Below are positions 1-4,960 of a stretch of 5,826 nucleotides of DNA, piece by piece. The stretch's first letter is position 1, and every line of letters begins with the position of its first letter. Both the position numbers and the translations under genes were made by a program. The stretch comes from Clostridia bacterium. Its GTDB lineage: Bacteria; Bacillota; Clostridia; Oscillospirales; Acutalibacteraceae. The notes under the pieces are model-generated. The model had not been told where the DNA came from. It did not search any database and was given only the letters and a program-made list of their open reading frames with translations. The stretch is taken from the NCBI GenBank assembly GCA_024404065.1, contig JAKSQR010000101.1, positions 1 to 5,826 on the forward strand, in the 5' to 3' direction.

Positions 1-76
1 GGCAACACCCCTACATAATATCTATTCACTATTCACTATTAACTATTCACTGGTATTATGCTCCGCATATCCTGTG
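1..76. other. Non-coding left edge downstream of the lyase gene
   Basis: This short stretch lies after the lyase stop codon (TAA on the minus strand, 79-77). It holds four tandem heptamers at 23-50 and a small inverted repeat, TATGC / GCATA around a 3-nt loop, at 57-69. The inverted repeat is only 5 bp and has no T-run after it on either strand, so I do not call it a terminator. No coding region is visible. The end of the minus-strand operon is therefore either terminated beyond the window edge or ended by other means. Confidence 0.6.
23..50. repeat. Four tandem TATTCAC-type heptamers
   Basis: Four head-to-tail 7-bp units are seen: TATTCAC, TATTCAC, TATTAAC, TATTCAC, without spacer (GTGAATA on the other strand). 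The third unit differs at one base. The array lies in an intergenic region 27 bp beyond the stop codon of the minus-strand lyase gene. Short tandem arrays like this are known between genes in many Clostridia and may be slippage products or parts of dispersed intergenic repeats. Which applies here cannot be told from one copy. Confidence 0.8.
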
Positions 77-1234
77 TTATTTTATCATATCTATAGCATT
101 TTTCAATCTTTGTAATCCGTCTTCAAGCCTTGTGCGGGGGCAGGCAAGGTTCATTCTGAGGAAGTTTTTGCCGTCACCACGGTATTCGCAACCCTCGCTG
201 AGGTAAAGCCCTGTTTTTTCTCTTATCAGCTCTGCAAGGGTGTCGGATGAAATATTAAGGCGGCTGCAGTCTATCCATAAAAGGTAGGTAGCCTTGCCCT
301 TTACAGCGTAAAGCTCAGGGATATTTTCCTCAATATATTTCTCAGCATAAGCTCTGTTTTCTGCAAGGTAGCAGTTAAGGTCATTCAGCCACTCTTCGCC
401 ATTATTAAATGCGGCAATAGCCACATCGCAGGCAAATACATTGCCCTCGGCAACCTCGTCTGTATTAAGGGCACGCCACATTTTGCGCCTTAATTTTTCG
501 TTTTTAACGCACACCGCTGCACTCTGCAGACCTGCAATATTAAATGCCTTTGTAGGTGCAATTAAAGCTATGCCTGTATTTTCGCAGATGGGGGAGGCAC
601 TTAAAAACGGTGTGTAGGCGGTGCCTGGCAGGGTAATATCGCAGTGAATTTCATCTGAAACAACTATTACACCATGCTTTTCACAGATTTCGCCGATTTT
701 TGCAAGCTCCTCCTTACTCCATATAATGCCTGTTGGGTTGTGGGGGTTACAAAGCAGAAGCATTGTGGTCTGAGGGTGGCTGCACTTCTTTTCAAAATCC
801 TCAAAATCAAGTGAGTATGCGCCGTCTTCGTACTTTAAGGGACACTCCAGAACGTTGCGACCATTATTGTAAATTGAATTAAAAAATATGTTGTAGCAGG
901 GGGTAAGCACTACTACATTCTCTGCAGGGGTTGTAAGCTTGCGCACCGCAGATGAAATTGCAGGAATTACGCCTGTTGTAAAAATGAGCCAGTCCTTTTC
1001 TATTGTAAGGCTGTGCCTTCTCTCAAACCAGCCAATGTAGGCGTCATACCACTCATCAGGGATTATGGAGTAGCCGAATACACCGTGCGCTACTCTCTTT
1101 TCAAGGGCTTCAAGCACTGCAGGGCAGGTCTTAAAGTCCATATCCGCTACCCACATAGGCAGCTCATTTTCTTTTACATCCCATTTGTATGAGCCTGTAT
1201 TTCTGCGGTCAATTTCCTCACCAAAGTGGTTCAT
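77..1234 (-). CDS. MalY/PatB-family PLP-dependent C-S lyase / aminotransferase
   Basis: This 385-residue cytosolic enzyme belongs to the fold-type I PLP enzymes, at full length for the MalY/PatB group. Members typically cleave cystathionine or cysteine conjugates to a thiol or homocysteine, pyruvate and ammonia; some act as aminotransferases, and E. coli MalY also represses the maltose regulon. Visible signatures are the FGY stretch (53-55), CNPHNPTG (162-169, with the conserved Asn166), SDEIHCD (193-199, Asp194 to the PLP ring nitrogen), APTKAFNIAGLQ (226-237, Lys229 as Schiff-base lysine) and FLRMNLACPR (358-367, Arg360 for the substrate carboxylate). No key residue is missing. The ATG is preceded by AGGAG (1248-1244) with 9 nt spacing. 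It overlaps the end of the upstream DUF3737 gene by 17 nt, so the two are probably translationally coupled. The substrate is not determined by sequence, so I give no symbol. The family call is firm; C-S lyase rather than aminotransferase is inference. Confidence 0.93.
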   Translation of the reverse strand: MNHFGEEIDRRNTGSYKWDVKENELPMWVADMDFKTCPAVLEALEKRVAHGVFGYSIIPDEWYDAYIGWFERRHSLTIEKDWLIFTTGVIPAISSAVRKLTTPAENVVVLTPCYNIFFNSIYNNGRNVLECPLKYEDGAYSLDFEDFEKKCSHPQTTMLLLCNPHNPTGIIWSKEELAKIGEICEKHGVIVVSDEIHCDITLPGTAYTPFLSASPICENTGIALIAPTKAFNIAGLQSAAVCVKNEKLRRKMWRALNTDEVAEGNVFACDVAIAAFNNGEEWLNDLNCYLAENRAYAEKYIEENIPELYAVKGKATYLLWIDCSRLNISSDTLAELIREKTGLYLSEGCEYRGDGKNFLRMNLACPRTRLEDGLQRLKNAIDMIK

Positions 1235-2099
1235 CTCTCTGCTCTCCTATATTATCACAGATGATTACTGTCTTGTTTTCTGCGTCTTTCTTCATAATAA
1301 GTGTATCTATGCTGTCGGCTTTAATTGTGCCGCTTGTGGGGTTAAATACACTTGTGATGTTGCCATCAATTTCGGCATCTACTGTTGAGTATTCAAAAGC
1401 AAGGGTTGTATCCTTAAACTTACAGTTTTTCATAGTAAGATTTTCTATGTAGCACATACCCTGAAGGCTCTCAATAGTGCAGTTTACAAAGGTAAGATTT
1501 TTTGAATTCCAGCCAAGGTATTCGCCAACAATTACGCTGTCATAAACTGTTACATTTTCGCAGTTCCAGAAGGCATCCTTTGACATAAGTGTGGAGTTTT
1601 TAACCTCAACATTTTTACAGCCGTCAAAGCTGTAATTGCCAAAAAGCTTTAAGCCATCCACCTTAATATCGGTGCAGTTCATTGCAAAGTAATCGCCCTT
1701 TGCGTTTACATTCTGAAGGGTGACATTATCATTTTGCCACAGGGTCTCCTGAGCGTCTGCAAAGGTAACATTATTAAGGGTTAAATTATTGCATCTTCTG
1801 AAGTTTTTAGGGGCAATAATCATGGCGTTTTCAATGGTTAAATTGTTGCTGTACCATACGCCTGCCCTTGCCATTTCAAACCATCTGCAACCATTTGCAT
1901 ATACATTATTGCAGTACCATAAGGGGTATTTGTACTTGAATGAGCAATTCTCAAGCACTATATCAGAGCTTTCTTTAAGAGGGGATTCGCCCTCATCAAA
2001 AATTGCGTTTGAAACCTTCAGGTTATGGGAGCTGAATAAAGCTCTTTCGCCTGTAAAGGAGCCGAAATTAAGTTCGTTTGCGGTAATAATATCGTTCAT
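1218..2099 (-). CDS. DUF3737 family protein, right-handed beta-helix predicted
   Basis: This 293-residue protein has the features of the DUF3737 family, for which I know no established function. It has no signal peptide or membrane segment, so it is probably cytosolic. Almost its whole length is a chain of short coils. An N/D followed by a V/L/I recurs at residues 26, 46, 65, 86, 105, 125, 144, 163, 182, 201 and 220, with spacings of 19-21 and mostly exactly 19. A consensus coil reads roughly W-x-C-x-N-[VL]-T-[VL]-x-N. Such a period is the hallmark of a pectin-lyase-like parallel beta-helix, but I see no catalytic site of a known polysaccharide lyase. The C-terminal 50 residues leave the pattern (EIDGNITSVFN, DTLIMKK) and probably form a cap. 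The start is an ATG with GGAGG (2110-2106) 6 nt upstream. The gene lies 29 nt after the permease and overlaps the lyase gene by 17 nt, so the three are probably one operon. A link to the lyase's substrate is inference from position only. Confidence 0.85.
   Translation of the reverse strand: MNDIITANELNFGSFTGERALFSSHNLKVSNAIFDEGESPLKESSDIVLENCSFKYKYPLWYCNNVYANGCRWFEMARAGVWYSNNLTIENAMIIAPKNFRRCNNLTLNNVTFADAQETLWQNDNVTLQNVNAKGDYFAMNCTDIKVDGLKLFGNYSFDGCKNVEVKNSTLMSKDAFWNCENVTVYDSVIVGEYLGWNSKNLTFVNCTIESLQGMCYIENLTMKNCKFKDTTLAFEYSTVDAEIDGNITSVFNPTSGTIKADSIDTLIMKKDAENKTVIICDNIGEQRDEPLW
1244..1248 (-). promoter_or_regulatory. Ribosome binding site of the lyase gene, inside the DUF3737 gene
   Basis: AGGAG on the minus strand stands 9 nt before the lyase ATG (1234). 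It lies within the last codons of the DUF3737 gene, which continues to a TGA at 1220-1218. A ribosome finishing DUF3737 would therefore pass over this site and end 17 nt inside the lyase gene, an arrangement typical of translational coupling. Confidence 0.75.
1380..2042 (-). repeat. Coding repeat: eleven ~19-residue beta-helix coils
   Basis: These are degenerate protein-level repeats inside the DUF3737 gene covering about residues 20-240. Aligning the eleven coils on their N/D residue shows three columns. Cysteine falls two residues before it in five coils (63, 103, 142, 161, 180). Tryptophan falls four residues before it in five coils (61, 82, 121, 178, 197). A second asparagine falls five residues after it in eight coils (31, 51, 91, 110, 130, 168, 206, 225). 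The DNA is not visibly repeated, so the duplications are old. Confidence 0.8.
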
Positions 2100-2105
2100 C
2101 AGAGT

Positions 2106-2110
2106 CCTCC
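2106..2110 (-). promoter_or_regulatory. Ribosome binding site of the DUF3737 gene
   Basis: GGAGG on the minus strand, 6 nt before the ATG at 2099, lies in the 28-nt spacer (2100-2128) after the permease stop codon. The spacer has no room for a promoter or terminator, which supports co-transcription with the permease. Confidence 0.8.
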
Positions 2111-2128
2111 ATAGGGGGAATTTTTATA

Positions 2129-3238
2129 TTAAAGATTTTTAATAACCAGCTCAAGGGCGGTAAGGGCAAATACAAAGCCGAAATTAAACAGAGAAAAAAG
2201 ACCTATGTATTTAAGCTTTTTATCGGGGTTGTGGCTTGTATACTCCCTGAAGGTGATAAGGCTTGCAAGGGATGCAATAAGTGTGCCTGCGCCGCCTATG
2301 TTTACGCCTAAAAGCAAATCACGGTAATTATGTGTAAACTGGCTTAAAAGTATGGCAGAGGGCACGTTGCTTATTACCTGACAGCTTAAAATGCTGAAAA
2401 TAAGGGTGTTTTTATTAAGCAGTGCCTCGTAGAAATTCCTGACAATATCAATCCTGCCCATATTGCGGGCAAATATAAAGAAGAACACAAAGGTAAAAAG
2501 CAGGCTGTAATCCACCTTTTTAAGGGCATCTCTGTCCATAAAGAGTATTACAAGGGGTATTACAATAAGACCTACAAGGTAGTGAATGCCTCTGAAAACT
2601 ACGGCTATTGCAAGGGCAAAAAGCAGCAGGTAAACTACTACTTTATTTATGGGCATACTTACCTTTTCCCTCTCCAGTGAAAGGGGCTCTTTTTTTACAA
2701 ACAGGCAGCAGATTGTAATAAGTGTAACTGCCAGCAGGAAGGGGGGAGCCATAATCTTTACAAACTCAAGGGTAGGTATATTAAACTTATTGTAAAGGTA
2801 AATATTCTGAGGGTTGCCGAAGGGGGTAAGCATACCGCCTAAATTTGCTGCAATATTCTGCATAATAAAGGTGAATGCCATATATTTCTCTTTGCCCGTG
2901 GAGGTCAGCACATAGTAGCCGAGGGGCAAAAAGATAATAAGCGCCATATCATTTGCAACTATCATAGAGCCTATAAAGGTGATATACACAAGTGCCAGAA
3001 TGCAGGCTCTTGAATTTTTGAAAAAAAGCACTATTTTGCGGGCAAGCTTATAGAAAAATCTTATATTTCTTAAAGCACACACAACTGCAAGGGTACAAAA
3101 AAGGCAGGTAAGTGTTTTGAAATCAAGATAAGTAAGATACTCCTTATCCACACCCACAATAATGCTTGTAACAATTGCTGCAACAATTGCTATGCACAAA
3201 ACAGCATTTTTGCTTACGAATGACTTAACTTTTTCCAC
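2129..3238 (-). CDS. SLC13/ArsB-NhaD-type anion permease (citrate-transporter-like)
   Basis: This 369-residue, very hydrophobic protein is an inner-membrane secondary transporter of the ion-transporter superfamily (SLC13, CitMHS, ArsB, NhaD). Roughly 10-11 membrane segments are visible, for example near residues 11-29, 40-57, 78-95, 158-182, 199-234, 244-258, 310-330 and 344-366. The two inverted halves each carry the expected re-entrant motifs. The first has ANDMALIIFLPL (95-106) and NLGGMLTPFGNPQNIYLY (132-149). The second has SNVPSAILLSQF (290-301) and GVNIGGAGTLIASLASLI (311-328). It is somewhat shorter than many relatives (about 400-450) but both halves are intact. Substrates in the superfamily range from di- and tricarboxylates to sulfate, arsenite and sodium, so the substrate here is open. 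The start is GTG at 3238. An ATG two bases upstream is out of frame, and the next in-frame Met is residue 92. It is the first gene of the minus-strand unit and has its own promoter. Superfamily call firm, substrate unknown. Confidence 0.88.
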   Translation of the reverse strand: MEKVKSFVSKNAVLCIAIVAAIVTSIIVGVDKEYLTYLDFKTLTCLFCTLAVVCALRNIRFFYKLARKIVLFFKNSRACILALVYITFIGSMIVANDMALIIFLPLGYYVLTSTGKEKYMAFTFIMQNIAANLGGMLTPFGNPQNIYLYNKFNIPTLEFVKIMAPPFLLAVTLITICCLFVKKEPLSLEREKVSMPINKVVVYLLLFALAIAVVFRGIHYLVGLIVIPLVILFMDRDALKKVDYSLLFTFVFFFIFARNMGRIDIVRNFYEALLNKNTLIFSILSCQVISNVPSAILLSQFTHNYRDLLLGVNIGGAGTLIASLASLITFREYTSHNPDKKLKYIGLFSLFNFGFVFALTALELVIKNL

Positions 3239-3244
3239 ATTATT

Positions 3245-3249
3245 CTCCC
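3245..3249 (-). promoter_or_regulatory. Ribosome binding site deciding the permease GTG start
   Basis: GGGAG on the minus strand lies 6 nt before the GTG (3238-3236) that opens the permease frame, and only 4 nt before an overlapping ATG (3240-3238). The ATG frame closes after eight codons at a TAA (3216-3214), while the GTG frame runs 369 codons. Both spacing and frame favour GTG. Confidence 0.7.
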
Positions 3250-3275
3250 ATTATAATCAATTACGAATGGTAAAA

Positions 3276-3303
3276 ATTATAGCACTTTATTTTATTTTTA
3301 CAA
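3276..3303 (-). promoter_or_regulatory. Sigma-A-like promoter of the permease operon
   Basis: On the minus strand there is TTGTAA (3303-3298), a 16-nt spacer, then TATAAT (3281-3276). The -10 box is preceded by TG and one base (TGCTATAAT, 3284-3276), an extended -10 element. Transcription would begin near 3269, giving a leader of about 30 nt before the GTG. Flanking DNA is strongly AT-rich, as expected upstream of such promoters. A second TATAAT on this strand (3255-3250) lies too close to the start codon to be the -10 box. Confidence 0.65.
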
Positions 3304-3364
3304 TAATAAAAAGGCAAAATGAACATTTAATTTAATTTTGTTACTTTTGTAAAGCTATTATTTA

Positions 3365-3393
3365 TTGTAAAATTTTTGATTTTATATTATAAT
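3365..3393 (+). promoter_or_regulatory. Sigma-A-like promoter of the GPH carrier operon
   Basis: TTGTAA (3365-3370), a 17-nt spacer, then TATAAT (3388-3393) form a near-consensus promoter pointing into the carrier gene. Transcription would start near 3400, leaving a leader of about 28 nt that contains the AAAGGAG ribosome binding site at 3414-3420. A second TGTAAA-containing sequence occurs just upstream (3348-3353), which could be part of a regulator site. Confidence 0.7.
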
Positions 3394-3427
3394 AAGCGGG
3401 TATTTTGTTTCTGAAAGGAGCTTTTTA

Positions 3428-4942
3428 ATGGCTAAAAGCAAAAAAGCGGCTAAGCCCGATGGCGCACCCGCTAAGAAAAAGTTTATGAATCCATCCGAAA
3501 TCTTTACCTTTGGTATTGGTCTTTTCGGTGTAGCACTGCTTACAGGCTGGATGCCCGACTACACACAGACCTTCCTTGCAGACTTTGCATTCAAGGGCAA
3601 GGGCTTTGACCAGGCAGTTATCTCCGGCACAATCTCAAAGGTATTCCTTGTAGCAGGTATTTTAGGCGCCTGCATTGAGCTTGTTACAGGCTTTATGATT
3701 GATAACACCCGCACAAAGCTTGGTAAGGTTCGCCCCTGGATTGGCTTTGGCGCAGTGCCTATGGCAATAGTTGCAATGCTTGTATTTATTGCCCCCAATA
3801 CAAGAAGCCAGACCCTTGCTATTGTATGGATGTACGTTATATGGTCACTTTACACAGCAATCGGCTGTGCAGTTGAGAGACCTGCAGAGTGCTTCGGTGC
3901 TCTTTGCTCACCTGACCCTGACGAAAGATCAAGCGCAATTTCAATCGCTTCATTTATGAAGAGCGTAGGTCAGAGCGGCGGTATGGTAGTTGTACTTGTA
4001 GTAGGCGTTATTATGAAGGCATTTATGGGTCAGCAGCAGTTTAAGAATGCTGAGGCTCAGGGTCTTGACCTTATTATCTCCACCGCAATCTGCGTACTTG
4101 GTTTCATCCTTTTTGTTATGATTTTCTTCGTAAATAACAAGGAGCGTGTTCCCTTTACAAGAGAGAAGGTATCTCTTAAAGATGCAGTTAAGGTAGTATT
4201 TACAAATAAAAACCTGCTTATGGTTTCACTTACAAAGCTTACAGGCTTCGGCAGAGGTGTATATGGCACAGTATCACTTTACATTGCTATCTACCTTCTT
4301 GGCTCAAAGGATTTAAAGCTTGCCCTTCTTCTTCCTATGGGTATCGGCACAGCTGTAGGTACACTTCTTGTAAACTTTGTTCTTAAAAAATTCAGCACCA
4401 AGCAGACCTTCATCCTTTTCTGCGTTTACGGTGCTTCAACCCTTTCAATCCTTTACCTTGTATCAAGAGGTATCGGCTTTAACTCAACCCTTATTATTCC
4501 CTTCCTTGTACTTAACTTCTTCTGCGGTATTCAGCACGGTAACACCAATGTTGTACCTAACATTATGATTGCTGACTGCGTTGATGAAATTGAGTGGAAA
4601 ACAGGCAAAAGACAGGAAGGTCTTGCTTATGCAGGCTATGGCCTTTTTGCAAAGGTTGCTTCCGCATTTACAAAGGCACTTGGTCCATGGCTCCTTTACA
4701 CATGGAGCGGCTACATGGTATCTACCAATGTTAACGTAGCTTATGCAGCACAGAGCGACGCTACTCTTAATAAGTTCCTTGCTATTTACACAATCATCCC
4801 TGCAATTTTCGTTATATTCCAGGGCGTTCCCATCCTCTTCTACGATATGGTTGGCGAAAAGAAAAAGACTATTGTTGCAGAGCTTATGGAGAGAAGAGCT
4901 GCCGCAGCAGGCGAAAGCGCCGCTGACACAACAGAAGCTTAA
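3428..4942 (+). CDS. GPH-family (MelB-like) sugar:cation symporter, MFS
   Basis: This 504-residue polytopic membrane carrier belongs to the glycoside-pentoside-hexuronide:cation symporter family, whose members import glycosides, pentoses or hexuronides with Na+ or H+. Visible signatures are GFMIDNTRTKLGKVRPWI (88-105, the loop 2-3 motif), CSPDPDERSSAISI (160-173), a central loop near 235-258 and IADCVDEIEWKTGKRQEG (381-398). About 12 membrane helices follow the usual two-halves layout. Relatives are about 450-500 residues; the extra length lies in a Lys/Ala-rich N-terminal tail (1-19) and an Ala/Glu-rich C-terminal tail (about 485-504). Oddly, the D-x3-D-P stretch before the loop 2-3 motif in MelB appears here as G80 and E84, so the cation site may differ. 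The ATG follows AAAGGAG by 7 nt. Leu is mostly CTT and many Gly and Phe codons end in C, a stronger bias than in the minus-strand genes, which suggests high expression. It is first in a unit with the unknown gene at 4961. Family firm, substrate unknown. Confidence 0.9.
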   Translation: MAKSKKAAKPDGAPAKKKFMNPSEIFTFGIGLFGVALLTGWMPDYTQTFLADFAFKGKGFDQAVISGTISKVFLVAGILGACIELVTGFMIDNTRTKLGKVRPWIGFGAVPMAIVAMLVFIAPNTRSQTLAIVWMYVIWSLYTAIGCAVERPAECFGALCSPDPDERSSAISIASFMKSVGQSGGMVVVLVVGVIMKAFMGQQQFKNAEAQGLDLIISTAICVLGFILFVMIFFVNNKERVPFTREKVSLKDAVKVVFTNKNLLMVSLTKLTGFGRGVYGTVSLYIAIYLLGSKDLKLALLLPMGIGTAVGTLLVNFVLKKFSTKQTFILFCVYGASTLSILYLVSRGIGFNSTLIIPFLVLNFFCGIQHGNTNVVPNIMIADCVDEIEWKTGKRQEGLAYAGYGLFAKVASAFTKALGPWLLYTWSGYMVSTNVNVAYAAQSDATLNKFLAIYTIIPAIFVIFQGVPILFYDMVGEKKKTIVAELMERRAAAAGESAADTTEA

Positions 4943-4944
4943 GT

Positions 4945-4952
4945 AAAGGAGG
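4945..4952 (+). promoter_or_regulatory. Strong ribosome binding site of the unknown gene at 4961
   Basis: AAAGGAGG stands 8 nt before the ATG at 4961 and only 2 nt after the carrier stop codon (4940-4942). This is the closest match to the anti-Shine-Dalgarno sequence in the window. It fixes the start of the truncated gene and supports co-transcription with the carrier, because there is no room for a promoter or terminator in the 18-nt gap. Confidence 0.85.
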
Positions 4953-4960
4953 ATAACATA

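Larger units (their letters stand above)
3239..3427. other. AT-rich divergent spacer between the two transcription units
   Basis: This 189-bp non-coding region separates the outward-facing units and holds one promoter in each direction. The middle part, about 3304-3364, is A/T-rich and contains a small palindrome, TTAC-TTTT-GTAA (3341-3352). That is a possible operator but too short to be convincing. No small RNA, riboswitch or terminator is recognised. Confidence 0.7.

Noticed and set aside
23..50. Start of a CRISPR array
   Set aside because: The units are 7 bp and directly adjacent, with no spacers.
57..69. Inverted repeat TATGC-TCC-GCATA as a terminator for the minus-strand operon
   Set aside because: The stem is only 5 bp, is not GC-rich and has no following T-run on either strand.
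1185..1452. Two overlapping plus-strand open frames opposite the DUF3737/lyase junction
   Set aside because: Both are antisense to coding DNA with clear family motifs. Their Cys- and Ser-rich translations look like shadow frames.
1789..2142. Plus-strand open frame of 117 codons opposite the DUF3737 gene
   Set aside because: It lies wholly antisense to a well-supported gene and its short spacer, has no good ribosome binding site, and its protein shows no family features.
3286..3310. Inverted repeat TTTATT / AATAAA near the leftward -35 box as an operator
   Set aside because: It is a six-base A/T-only match in a very AT-rich region, expected by chance.
4057..4269. Minus-strand open frame inside the GPH carrier gene
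   Set aside because: It is antisense to a gene with clear GPH motifs, and has no ribosome binding site or recognisable product.
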